64,000 bases of DNA. Source: Halorhabdus tiamatea SARL4B. GTDB lineage: Archaea > Halobacteriota > Halobacteria > Halobacteriales > Haloarculaceae. The stretch is from assembly GCF_000470655.1 (NCBI RefSeq), contig NC_021921.1:1798001-1862000 (forward strand), in the 5' to 3' direction. Numbering within the stretch: position 1 is the stretch's first letter; the number at the start of each line of letters is the position of its first letter. Below the pieces are notes generated by a model. The model was given only the letters and a program-made list of their open reading frames with translations, was not told the origin of the DNA and ran no database searches. The position numbers were made by a program, and so were the translations under genes. Shown here piece by piece: positions 42,934 through 51,022 of the stretch.

Positions 42934-44591
42934 GCGGTGGTCGTCGGTCGAACGACCGCGCGGATCGCACACCGATCGAAGACGCAGACGTCTGCATCGT
43001 CGGCGCTGGTCCCGCCGGCGCGCTGATCGCCCACCGGCTGGCCGCCGTGGGCCACGAGGTGGTCGTCCTGGAGGCTGGGCCGCGATTCGACCCCGAAGCC
43101 CGGATCGAGCAGATGGAAGACGCGCTGCGGCCGGCCCATGGCCGACCCGACGTCTGGGGGATGGGGGGCGAGCGCGACGCCTATACGTCGAGTGGCGATC
43201 GACACTACCCGCTCAATCACACTCGCGTGAAGGGCGTCGGCGGGTCGACGCTGCACTGGCAGGGGATGGTGATGCGCCTCCACGAGCGCGATTTCGCCGT
43301 CGCGTCGCAGGATGGCGTCGCCGCCGACTGGCCCATCGAGTACGACGACCTCCGGCCCTATTACGCCGAAGCAGAGACGGCGCTGGGGATCGCCGGTGCG
43401 AGCGACAACCCGTTCGAGCCGCCACGCGAGCAGCCCCACCCGATGGCTGCCTTCGAGCCATCACACAGCGATTCGATCTTCGCCGAGGCCTGCGAGGCCC
43501 TGGGGATCACGACCCACTCGGTACCCAACGCTCGCAATTCCGAGCCCTACGACGATCGATCGGCCTGCGTGGGCTACGGCACCTGCCAGCCCGTCTGTCC
43601 CTCCGGCGCGAAGTACGACGCCACGAGTCACGTCGAGAAAGCCGAGGCAGCAGGGGCGCGAGTGGTCGACCGCGTCCCGGTCCAGCGCCTCGAACACGAC
43701 GACGCGGGCGAGGCGGTGACGGCGGCGGTCTACGCCACGCCCGACGGTGAGACGTATCGCCAAGAGGCCCGGGAGTTCGTCCTCGCGGCCGGCGGCGTCG
43801 AGACGCCGCGACTCCTCTTGCTGTCGGACTCGCCACAGTATCCCGACGGCCTGGCGAATTCGAGCGGGCTCGTCGGGCGGTACTTCCACGAGCACCTCTT
43901 TGCCGGGACGAGCGGCGTGATCGACCGGGAGACCCGCCAGCACCACGTCGGATTCAACACCACCGAGTCCCACCAGTTCTACGACGAACCGGCGGCTGGA
44001 ACGGGACAGGGGATCCCCGCGGCCGAGGCCGACGCGGACGATCTCGGGCCGATCAAACTCGAATTCCGCAACTACGGCGGTCCCTCACCGGTCGGCCTGG
44101 CGCTGTCCGACGGCGGCTGGGGCGAGGCGCTACGGGAGCGAGTCGCCGACGCCTACGGCAACCACCTCACGGTGGGAGCGCTTGTCGAGCAGACGCCGCG
44201 GCGGGAGAACCGCGTGGCTCTCGATCCCTCGATCACCGACGACCACGGCAATCCCGTCCCGGAGATCCACTGGGATCTCGACGATCGCACCCGGCGGACG
44301 CTCCGGCGGGCCAACGCGATCCAGGAGGGGATTCTCGAGGAACTCGACGCCGAGATCACCTGGCAGATCGGCCCCGAAAACACAGGGCCAGCGTTCCACC
44401 ACATGGGGACGACGCGGATGGGGGCCGATCCGGAGGAGAGCGTCGTCGACGGGCGGGGCCGGACCCACGATCTGGCGAACCTCTGGCTCGCGGGGTCGAG
44501 CGTCTTCCCGACCGGCGGCGCGATGAACCCGACGCTCTCGATCGCTGCCCTGGCGTTGCGGGCGGCCGACCACGTCGCGGAAAAGCTGTGA
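42930..44591 (+). CDS. GMC-family FAD oxidoreductase
   Basis: The 553-residue flavoprotein begins with GTG. The FAD Rossmann motif is VGAGPAGALIAHRLAAVGHEVVVLEAG (near 27-52); VGGSTLHWQGM, CVGYGTCQPVCPSGAKYDA, FVLAAGGVETPRLLL and the C-terminal HHMGTTRMG plus GGAMNPTLSIAAL are GMC-type motifs. The cysteine cluster CVGYGTCQPVC resembles that of gluconate/glucose-type dehydrogenase large subunits. It oxidises an alcohol, probably a sugar or sugar acid. With the Tat-bearing small subunit before it, it likely works at the outer face of the membrane. It closes the operon starting at 36443. Confidence 0.88.
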   Translation: MSGGRRSNDRADRTPIEDADVCIVGAGPAGALIAHRLAAVGHEVVVLEAGPRFDPEARIEQMEDALRPAHGRPDVWGMGGERDAYTSSGDRHYPLNHTRVKGVGGSTLHWQGMVMRLHERDFAVASQDGVAADWPIEYDDLRPYYAEAETALGIAGASDNPFEPPREQPHPMAAFEPSHSDSIFAEACEALGITTHSVPNARNSEPYDDRSACVGYGTCQPVCPSGAKYDATSHVEKAEAAGARVVDRVPVQRLEHDDAGEAVTAAVYATPDGETYRQEAREFVLAAGGVETPRLLLLSDSPQYPDGLANSSGLVGRYFHEHLFAGTSGVIDRETRQHHVGFNTTESHQFYDEPAAGTGQGIPAAEADADDLGPIKLEFRNYGGPSPVGLALSDGGWGEALRERVADAYGNHLTVGALVEQTPRRENRVALDPSITDDHGNPVPEIHWDLDDRTRRTLRRANAIQEGILEELDAEITWQIGPENTGPAFHHMGTTRMGADPEESVVDGRGRTHDLANLWLAGSSVFPTGGAMNPTLSIAALALRAADHVAEKL

Positions 44592-44682
44592 CACGGATTC
44601 GTCCTGGGCGCGTTCGACAACAGCCCCGTTTCGGGCCGACCGCCGGGCAAAGAATGATCACCGTTCGCTGAGAAGCACGATC

Positions 44683-45456
44683 ATGGCTACAAACCCCAGC
44701 GACTGGAACCTCCGACGGTTCAACGCCGCGATGGCCGTCCTGCACTTCCTGCAGGGCGCACTGATGGTGTACCTGAGTTCTTCGCGGGAGTGGACGATCA
44801 CGGCGGTCTACCAGGAGTTCGATACGACGACCGAAACGCTCTCGCCGGTCATGGAGTCGATCGGGACGATCGAGTTGGCCTACCTGGCCGCCGGGTTCCT
44901 GTTCATCTCGGCGATCGCCCACGCGCTGATCGCGACCGTCCTCTACGATCGGTACGTCGCGTATCTCGAGCAGGGGATGAATCCCTATCGGTGGTACGAG
45001 TACGCCGTCAGCGCGTCGTTGATGATTGTCCTGATCGCGATGCTCGCCGGCGTCTGGAACCTGGGCACGTTGATCGCGCTGTTCGGCCTCGTCGCCGTGA
45101 TGAACCTCTGTGGGCTGGTGATGGAACGCCACAACGCCCTCACCGAGGAGACCGACTGGAGTTCGTTCATCGTCGGTTCGCTCGCCGGCGTCGTCCCCTG
45201 GATCACGATCGCCGTCACGATCGTCGGCACCTACTCCTTCGGTGAGGGGAGCCCGCCGGACTTCGTGATCGCGATCTACGTCTCGCTGTTCGTGCTGTTC
45301 AACCTCTTCGCGATCAACATGCTGTTACAATACCGGGGCGTCTGGAAGTGGAAAGACTACCGCTTCGGCGAAGTCGGCTACATCGTCCTGAGCCTGGTCG
45401 CGAAGTCACTGCTCGCCTGGCAGGTCTACTTCGGCGCGCTCAACTCGCCAGTGTAG
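44683..45456 (+). CDS. Heliorhodopsin
   Basis: The 257-residue seven-helix protein is of the heliorhodopsin family. RRFNAAMAVLHFLQGALM begins helix 1; RWYEYAVSASLMIVLIAM is helix 3 with the presumed counterion Glu106; WKWKDYRFGEVGYIVLSLVAKSLLAWQVYF ends in helix 7 with the retinal Schiff-base Lys241. Heliorhodopsins have an inverted topology (N-terminus inside) and slow photocycles; they are thought to sense light or regulate partner proteins rather than pump ions. It lies 91 bp after the GMC gene and 26 bp before an iron-type box that serves the next gene. Confidence 0.93.
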   Translation: MATNPSDWNLRRFNAAMAVLHFLQGALMVYLSSSREWTITAVYQEFDTTTETLSPVMESIGTIELAYLAAGFLFISAIAHALIATVLYDRYVAYLEQGMNPYRWYEYAVSASLMIVLIAMLAGVWNLGTLIALFGLVAVMNLCGLVMERHNALTEETDWSSFIVGSLAGVVPWITIAVTIVGTYSFGEGSPPDFVIAIYVSLFVLFNLFAINMLLQYRGVWKWKDYRFGEVGYIVLSLVAKSLLAWQVYFGALNSPV

Positions 45457-45482
45457 CGGCCAGAACGCGGCTTCGCCCCTTC

Positions 45483-45498
45483 TTTAGGCCAACCTAAA
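45483..45498 (+). promoter_or_regulatory. DtxR/Idr-type iron box 3
   Basis: TTTAGGCCAACCTAAA lies in an extended 8-bp palindrome (TCTTTAGG and CCTAAAGA), 32 bp before the ATG at 45531. This third copy of TTTAGG-N4-CCTAAA links the glycosyltransferase to the same control. Confidence 0.75.
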
Positions 45499-45530
45499 GA
45501 CTCAAGTGTACCCCGACGAACGGGAGAGTA

Positions 45531-46307
45531 ATGAGCGACGACGGAGAGAGTGACCACGGAACCAGGACGGATGCGTACACGTTCGCGGACGTCAGCGTCG
45601 TGATGGGGACCTACAACGAGCGCGAAGCGATCGGGGCCGTCCTCGAAGACATCGAACGCGTGACCGACGGACAAGCCGAGGTGGTCTGCGTCGACAGTTC
45701 GAGCGACGGGACGGCAGAGGTGGCTCGCGAGCACGGGGCCAGAGTGATCGAACAGGAACCGCAGGGCTACGGCGTGGCCGTCCACGAGGCGATCGCGACG
45801 CCCGACCGGCCGGTGATCGTCACGACGGACTGTGACGACACCTACCCGATGGAGCGACTGCCGGACTTCCTGGCAGCCATCAACGATGGGTACGACGTGG
45901 TCAGCGGCGACCGGCTCACCGGCGGGGCCGAGACGATGCCCCGGTTCAATCGGCTGGGGAACCACGCCTTCGCGTGGCTGGCGAGTGCCCTGATCGGCGA
46001 GCGCGTCCACGACACGACCACGGGGATGCGGGCCTACCGCCACGAGGTCATCGACGCGATCGAGTGGACCGAGAACACCGGGCTCTCGGCCGAGTTGCTC
46101 CTTCGGCCGCTGGTTCGTGGGTATCGGGTCACGGAAATCCCCATCGACTATCGCGAGCGCGTCGGGGAGACGACGCTCGACCCACTCGCCGGTGGGGCCG
46201 CGATCGCGAAGTCCATCGCCAAAGTCTCTCTTCAGGAGCGCTGGCAAAGTCGATCCGGGAGTGAGCCAGCAGGGCTCGACCGAACAGTCGACGGGCAGTC
46301 TCGCTAG
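45531..46307 (+). CDS. Family 2 glycosyltransferase (dolichyl-phosphate sugar synthase-like)
   Basis: The 258-residue GT-A enzyme starts its fold with SVVMGTYNEREAIGAVLED. It has the nucleotide-sugar-binding VVCVDSSSDGTAEVARE, the DxD-type motif TTDCDDTYPMERL, and DTTTGMRAYRHEVIDAI and ELLLRPLVRGYRVTEIPIDYRER, which match dolichyl-phosphate mannose/glucose synthases. There is no membrane helix. It probably charges a polyprenyl-phosphate with a sugar, which a GT-C enzyme such as the one at 40367-42388 could use. The iron-type box at 45483 makes it part of the same apparent regulon. Confidence 0.88.
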   Translation: MSDDGESDHGTRTDAYTFADVSVVMGTYNEREAIGAVLEDIERVTDGQAEVVCVDSSSDGTAEVAREHGARVIEQEPQGYGVAVHEAIATPDRPVIVTTDCDDTYPMERLPDFLAAINDGYDVVSGDRLTGGAETMPRFNRLGNHAFAWLASALIGERVHDTTTGMRAYRHEVIDAIEWTENTGLSAELLLRPLVRGYRVTEIPIDYRERVGETTLDPLAGGAAIAKSIAKVSLQERWQSRSGSEPAGLDRTVDGQSR

Positions 46308-46325
46308 TAGTGCGCACGGAGCGCC

Positions 46326-46730
46326 TCACTTCCGCAAGAAATCGGGCAACTCCTCGCGTTCGAGTCCGTCCTCGAGTCGCCGTTCGAGCATCTCGATAGA
46401 ACCGAGCGCGTCCGGGAGCGAGTCCCGCCCCTCGGGGACGTCTTCGGCGTCGACGGTCGTCTTCTCGCCGTCCCCCTCGATCAACTCGTCCCAGACCGCC
46501 GTCGACGCCTCGACCTCGTCGCGTCGGCCCGCAGCCTTGCGTTTGCCCTCCTGGTAGGCGAGTTCGATGAGACTCCGATCGTAGGACCGGCCCGTCGTCT
46601 CCAGGACGCGTTCGTACTCCTCTGGATTGGGGTCGCCGAGCACCGCCGCCACGCCGAGAGCGAAGGCACGCTCGGTGGCCTCGTCCTTCCCGAGTGTCTC
46701 CCAGTCTGTGCCGTAGGTGCGTTCGTACAT
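46326..46730 (-). CDS. Conserved-looking acidic hypothetical protein
   Basis: The 134-residue highly charged protein (ERTYGTDWETLGKDEATERAFALGVAAVLG; SYDRSLIELAYQEGKRKA) is helical and soluble. It starts immediately at the stop of the RecA-fold ATPase gene (46730), so both are co-transcribed on the minus strand. I know no function. The pairing suggests a partner or modulator of the ATPase. Confidence 0.75.
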   Translation of the reverse strand: MYERTYGTDWETLGKDEATERAFALGVAAVLGDPNPEEYERVLETTGRSYDRSLIELAYQEGKRKAAGRRDEVEASTAVWDELIEGDGEKTTVDAEDVPEGRDSLPDALGSIEMLERRLEDGLEREELPDFLRK

Positions 46731-47416
46731 TATGTCTGGACCTTGCTATCGGGGAACACCCGCAAGCCCTGCTCGGAGAACTCGATCTCACGGATGTCAC
46801 AGTCGATAGCGGTCCCGCGCATCTTGATGACCTGCACGCCGCGGGTCATGCTGCCCGAGTCCAGGAAATTGTGGAAGAAGATGACGCCGTGTGCGAGGTA
46901 GTGCTCGTCGGAATACGCGCTGGGATCGGTCATCTCCGAGATCAGGACGATCGTCGCGTCGGTCTGTTTCAGCGCCGAGAGAAAGCCCGTGATCTCCTCG
47001 GAGACGTCGGTGAAAAAGTGCTGGAGTAGCATCGTCGAGTCGATGACCGCCCGGTCGATGTCGTTGGCTTCGATGTAGGCCACGAGCCGATTCGTCAGGC
47101 CGCCGTCGCTCCCGAACTGCGAGATCGTCCGCTTGCCGCTCTCGGTCACGAGGTTCAGAAACTGAACCGTATTCGACTGCATCGCCCGGTCGAACCCGAA
47201 CTCGAAGCCGGCCATGTCCTGGCTCAATTCGGACTTCGTCTCGTGCATCGTCACGTACAGACACGTATCCCCCTCTTTGGCACCCTGGGTGATGAACATC
47301 GACGAGAAGGTCGTCTTCCCGCTGCCCGGCGGCCCACTTACCACGTAGAGCCGGTTCGGCAGCAGTCCACCCTCGACGAGTTCGTCGAACCCCGGCACGC
47401 CACTGGCCAGACGCAT
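46730..47416 (-). CDS. RecA-superfamily (KaiC/RAD55-like) ATPase
   Basis: The 228-residue protein has MRLASGVPGFDELVEGGLLPNRLYVVSG leading into Walker A GPPGSGKTTFS, a KaiC-like arrangement, and a Walker B region near DRAVIDSTMLLQ; the segment ITGFLSALKQTDATIVLISEM matches haloarchaeal RAD55/HTR-like ATPases. It is a single-domain version without a second KaiC repeat. Relatives are linked to signal transduction. ATG 47416 is preferred, although an in-frame GTG lies 8 codons upstream. Confidence 0.85.
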   Translation of the reverse strand: MRLASGVPGFDELVEGGLLPNRLYVVSGPPGSGKTTFSSMFITQGAKEGDTCLYVTMHETKSELSQDMAGFEFGFDRAMQSNTVQFLNLVTESGKRTISQFGSDGGLTNRLVAYIEANDIDRAVIDSTMLLQHFFTDVSEEITGFLSALKQTDATIVLISEMTDPSAYSDEHYLAHGVIFFHNFLDSGSMTRGVQVIKMRGTAIDCDIREIEFSEQGLRVFPDSKVQT

Positions 47417-47511
47417 ACCGGACGAAGACACCGTCACCACTAAGGCCTTTCTTCGTCGTTCTCAGGAGTGATACCGCCGGGCCCATTCGAAAGGCGTAGC
47501 GTGACGGACGC

Positions 47512-47781
47512 CTACCGGTACTCCCTGGTACACTCCCGACAGTAGGTGTAGCTCGGATCGAACTCGTTTTCGGCCCCACAGTGTGGACACCGGACCGTCT
47601 CGCCTCCCGTCAGGTGGTCGGTGTCCCGCGATTCGACTGTCTGGCGCGGCCCGCGCTCGCCAGTCTCCGGGGTCGTGCGCTCGAGTGACGTCTTTCCCTC
47701 CCCGAGATACCAGTAGATGAGCAACTGAAAGAGCAGAAATCCCAGGACGTACGCGACGATCCAGCCCCAGACGGGAGCCAT
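47512..47781 (-). CDS. Membrane-anchored zinc-ribbon protein
   Basis: The 89-residue protein has one N-terminal transmembrane helix (WGWIVAYVLGFLLFQLLIYWYL), an acidic linker and a C-terminal zinc ribbon CPHCGAENEFDPSYTYCREC. The ribbon should face the cytoplasm or exterior depending on topology. It lies 59 bp after the HalX regulator stop on the same strand. No specific function is evident. Confidence 0.8.
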   Translation of the reverse strand: MAPVWGWIVAYVLGFLLFQLLIYWYLGEGKTSLERTTPETGERGPRQTVESRDTDHLTGGETVRCPHCGAENEFDPSYTYCRECTREYR

Positions 47782-47840
47782 GTGTTATCTTTTAACGTGC
47801 TCGTACTTGGATTTTCGGATCGGGACCGTCCTGGCGGCAG

Positions 47841-48416
47841 TCACGCTTCCTCGTCGAAGTCCTTGAACGCCGTCGCGAAGTCGTCGTCGTCGAAGGAGCC
47901 GATCGTCTCGTCGAGGCGCTCGCGAAGTTCGTCGCGTCGATCGAGCAACCGCCCGTAGGCGTCGTTGTGTGCCAGTTCGGTTTCGCTCTTGTTGGATCGG
48001 AGCGTGGCAACCTTCGAGGACACCCGGTAGAGTTCCTGGAACTGCTTCTCGTAGGACTGGAAGGTAAGCAGGCGTTCGATGGTCTCGAACAGTTCCTCGC
48101 GGGAGACTGGTTTGGTGATGTAGGCGTCGAAGGGCATCTCGATGATGTCGAAGTCCGGATCGACAGCCGTGACCATGGCCACCCGGCAATCGAGGCCCCG
48201 ATCGCGGATCCGTTCGAGCACGTCGTCACCAGAGAGTCCCGGCATCCGGCGGTCGAGCAGGACGACGTCGACGGTATCGTCGAGCGTCTCTAAGGCCTCC
48301 TGGCCGCTATACGCCGTCAGAACGCTGTACTCACCCTCCAGCTGGGCGGCGTAGGCGTCGGCGACGTCCGGCTCGTCGTCGACCACCAGAACGATGGGAG
48401 CAACACTGGCTGACAT
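47841..48416 (-). CDS. HalX-domain response regulator
   Basis: The 191-residue protein has a receiver domain (residues 7-120) with the acidic pocket VVDDEPD (Asp13/14), phosphoacceptor Asp55 in VVLLDRRMPG, Thr in MVTAV and Lys in YITKPV. The C-terminal HalX coiled coil (about 125-191, RRDELRERLDETIGSFDDDD) is typical of haloarchaeal output domains of unknown target. It is presumably phosphorylated by a histidine kinase elsewhere. ATG 48416 gives the canonical receiver start. Confidence 0.9.
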   Translation of the reverse strand: MSASVAPIVLVVDDEPDVADAYAAQLEGEYSVLTAYSGQEALETLDDTVDVVLLDRRMPGLSGDDVLERIRDRGLDCRVAMVTAVDPDFDIIEMPFDAYITKPVSREELFETIERLLTFQSYEKQFQELYRVSSKVATLRSNKSETELAHNDAYGRLLDRRDELRERLDETIGSFDDDDFATAFKDFDEEA

Positions 48417-48565
48417 CTGCGTGCCCGAAGTTGGTGTGGCACGTCCCATAAGGCTTCGGGCGTCCGTGCGGCGAACCCACCAGCGCCTGGCTGGTCCGCC
48501 CACTCCCCGCCGGTGGAATCGGCCGGCAACCGGGGAGCTATGTCGATCGAAGTTCTACGACAGGT

Positions 48566-48895
48566 ATGGTCGAAGTCACGTATTACTGTCCGTACTGCGG
48601 GGCCGTCACGAGCGTCGAACGGGACGCCACACTGGAAGACGCCTCCGTGACGCGAGAACCGCTCGCCGACCGGGAATACGCCGCGACGACGGACGACGTC
48701 GAGGCCGCCGACGGCATCGAGTTCGTCTGTCTCGGCGACGTCGAAGGCGACGCGGTATCGCCGGACAGAAACAGTCCCCGCCAGCGAGCAACCGACCGCA
48801 CTGGCGGCCCGCGACCCGACCGCGAGGGTTGTGGCCGAACGTTCTACTTGAACTATCGGCAGTCGCCGCCGCCGACAGTCGGGCCCCGGCAGTGA
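48566..48895 (+). CDS. Small zinc-ribbon-like protein
   Basis: The 109-residue protein opens with YYCPYCGAVTSVER, half of a zinc finger, and later has FVCLGD and GCGRTFYLNY, which could supply further Cys ligands. The middle is acidic and variable. It is 16 bp before the first of two related membrane proteins. The function is unknown. Confidence 0.7.
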   Translation: MVEVTYYCPYCGAVTSVERDATLEDASVTREPLADREYAATTDDVEAADGIEFVCLGDVEGDAVSPDRNSPRQRATDRTGGPRPDREGCGRTFYLNYRQSPPPTVGPRQ

Positions 48896-48911
48896 CTCAC
48901 TATCCCCCTAC

Positions 48912-49301
48912 ATGATCGACCTGCGGACGCTGCCCGAGCGACTCGTCCCGGCGTGGTTCCGGGACGGGTTGGCGGCGTTCGAGGCGTTTCTGGAGCCGCG
49001 GCCGCTGCCGGAAGCCGACGCCGTACTCTGGACAGTCGTCCTCGTCGGGTCGGCATTCGACGTCGTAACGACGATAGTCGGGGTCGCGTCCGGTATCCCA
49101 GAAGGGAACGCGGTCGCACGAGCGTTCATGGAAACCTACGGGACGCCCGGTATCGGCGCGCTCAAGCTCGTCGCGCTGGCTCTCCTGGTGGTAACCTGGC
49201 ACTACCTCGCCGCGGAATCGGCGCGAGTCGTCCTCGCCGGGTTCGCCGTCGTCACGCTGGCGGTCGTCGGACTCAACACGCTCACGCTCGCCGGCGTGTG
49301 A
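48912..49301 (+). CDS. DUF5658-like small membrane protein, copy 1
   Basis: The 129-residue protein has three or four hydrophobic helices (LWTVVLVGSAFDVVTTIVGV; GALKLVALALLVVTWHYLA; VVLAGFAVVTLAVVGLNTL) and the conserved D-VTT and EGN-ARAF pattern of DUF5658-like proteins. It is a paralogue of the next gene (shared FDVVTT/TDVVTTT and PEGNAVAR/AEGNALAR). The two probably arose by tandem duplication. Confidence 0.78.
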   Translation: MIDLRTLPERLVPAWFRDGLAAFEAFLEPRPLPEADAVLWTVVLVGSAFDVVTTIVGVASGIPEGNAVARAFMETYGTPGIGALKLVALALLVVTWHYLAAESARVVLAGFAVVTLAVVGLNTLTLAGV

Positions 49302-49402
49302 AAGTTGCCCACGCCCGAAACCGAAAGAATAAAAACATCAGTAGTTGATATTCTGTCCATCCGGACAGCGGCATCGGAGCCGCTTCCGGGGGTGGTGGGA
49401 AA

Positions 49403-49786
49403 ATGGGAAAACACCAGACGACGACCGAGCGGGTAGTATCGACACCGTCTCGTATCGAACCGGTTGGCCGCCTCGCCGAGTGCGTCTCGCTCTCGACGCT
49501 CACCGCGGTCCTCTGGGCGACGGTGCTCGCCGCGTCGGCGACGGACGTGGTGACGACGACGATCGGCCTCCAACGGGGACTCGCCGAGGGGAACGCACTC
49601 GCCCGAACGCTCGTCGAGTCGTTCGGGATCGGCGGTCTCGCCGGACTGAAACTCGCCGCGCTGGGAGTCCTGGCTGGGACTTGGTATGTCGTCGACGAGC
49701 GACAGGGACAGGCCGCCCTCGCGGGCTTCGGCGGCGTCACCGTGATCGTGGTCGGCTGTAACGTCGCCACGATCGCGACGATGTGA
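49403..49786 (+). CDS. DUF5658-like small membrane protein, copy 2
   Basis: The 127-residue paralogue of the previous gene has the same helices and motifs (ATDVVTTTIGLQRGLAEGNALART; GLKLAALGVLAGTWYVVDE; GGVTVIVVGCNVATIA). The N-terminal 30 residues are soluble and different. A 101-bp gap separates the copies. No function is known for either. Confidence 0.78.
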   Translation: MGKHQTTTERVVSTPSRIEPVGRLAECVSLSTLTAVLWATVLAASATDVVTTTIGLQRGLAEGNALARTLVESFGIGGLAGLKLAALGVLAGTWYVVDERQGQAALAGFGGVTVIVVGCNVATIATM

Positions 49787-49795
49787 CTCGACAGC

Positions 49796-50332
49796 TCACT
49801 CCGATCGCGGAGGTGCACGGCCGAGGATCCGGTCCGCGAGACTCCCGAGAGCCGTCAGCGCGACGTTGACGTACAGCCCGACGAGAAACGACACGCCGGC
49901 GGCGAACCGCGGACCGGCGACGCCCTCGACGCCGTCGAACGCGCCGACCAGGAGGTAGACGCCGGCGGCGAGGACCCAGGCGGCCGGAATCCGCATCGCC
50001 AGCCCGACCAGGTCCTCCCAGCAGTTCCACTCGGTGTACCGGTCCAGTCTTCCCATCAACTTCGTGAAGATGTACCCCAGCGCGCCGAAGCCCGCATACA
50101 AGTAGACATAGACGGGAACGACCACCGGGCTCGGGTCAGCACCCCTGGCGGGGATCGCGACCGCCCACTCGAGGACGCCGGTCGAGAGCACGAGACCGAC
50201 AGCCGTCAGCGCCCCGAAGACACCGATGACGACCCAGTTTAACAGCGACCACTCGGCCCCAGCTTCGGACCGTTCCTGGCCAGCTTCCGTCCCCGCGGCC
50301 CCCGTTTCGGCGGCTGCTCGACGTTCACTCAC
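49796..50332 (-). CDS. Integral membrane protein of unknown function
   Basis: The 178-residue protein starts with GTG at 50332 (VSERRAAAETG) and has an acidic Ala/Glu-rich tail followed by about four helices (LLNWVVIGVFGALTAVGLVL; PVVVPVYVYLYAGFGALGYIF; RIPAAWVLAAGVYLLVGA; FAAGVSFLVGLYVNVALTAL). It converges on the DUF5658 pair. A TTG eight codons upstream would be an unlikely alternative start. Confidence 0.72.
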   Translation of the reverse strand: MSERRAAAETGAAGTEAGQERSEAGAEWSLLNWVVIGVFGALTAVGLVLSTGVLEWAVAIPARGADPSPVVVPVYVYLYAGFGALGYIFTKLMGRLDRYTEWNCWEDLVGLAMRIPAAWVLAAGVYLLVGAFDGVEGVAGPRFAAGVSFLVGLYVNVALTALGSLADRILGRAPPRSE

Positions 50333-50448
50333 GGAAACTATTTCAGAATTACACAAGTAAAATCCATCGTTCCCCGATCACGGCGACCCGAGCGGCCCGC
50401 CGGTCCCGGACCACCACGGTTATCCATATCCCACCCGTCTCCCCGAGC

Positions 50449-50994
50449 ATGAGCGACCTGACAGCGACTATCGAGACGACCCACGGCGACATCGAGATCG
50501 ACCTCTACGACGAGCGCGTGCCGAGAACCGTCGAGAACTTCGTCAACCTCGCGAAACACGACCCCGCGGCCGACGCCGACCCGGCCCCCGAAACTCCGAC
50601 CTGGGAGGACCCCGAGACGGGCGAGACCCGCGGCGACGCCTTCTATCAGGACACCCCGATCCACCGGATCATCGAGGGCTTCATGGTCCAGATGGGCGAC
50701 CCGACGGGGACCGGCCGCGGCGGCCCGGGGTACACCTTCGACGACGAGTTCCACGACGAGTTGGGCCACGACGGCCCGGGCGTGGTCTCGATGGCCAACT
50801 CCGGCCCGAACACCAACGGCTCGCAGTTCTTCATCACGCTGGACGCCCAGCCCCACCTCGACGGCGACCACGCCGTCTTCGGCGAGGTCGTCGACGGGAT
50901 GGACGTCCTCGAGGAACTCGGGAGCGTCGAAACCGGGCCGCGTGACGAGCCCAAAGGCGACGTTCGACTCGAAGCCGTCCGGATCAACGACTGA
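50449..50994 (+). CDS. Cyclophilin-type peptidyl-prolyl cis-trans isomerase
   Basis: The 181-residue cytoplasmic cyclophilin opens TATIETTHGDIEIDLYDE and contains the active-site segment FYQDTPIHRIIEGFMVQMGDP (catalytic Arg). SMANSGPNTNGSQFFIT and HLDGDHAVFGEVVDGMDVLE complete the family pattern. It accelerates proline isomerisation during protein folding. An acidic insertion (about 38-60, AADADPAPETPTWEDPETGE) is longer than in bacterial PpiB and fits haloadaptation. It is monocistronic. Confidence 0.93.
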   Translation: MSDLTATIETTHGDIEIDLYDERVPRTVENFVNLAKHDPAADADPAPETPTWEDPETGETRGDAFYQDTPIHRIIEGFMVQMGDPTGTGRGGPGYTFDDEFHDELGHDGPGVVSMANSGPNTNGSQFFITLDAQPHLDGDHAVFGEVVDGMDVLEELGSVETGPRDEPKGDVRLEAVRIND

Positions 50995-51022
50995 GGCTGC
51001 GAAGCTGGCTATTCGACCCGCG

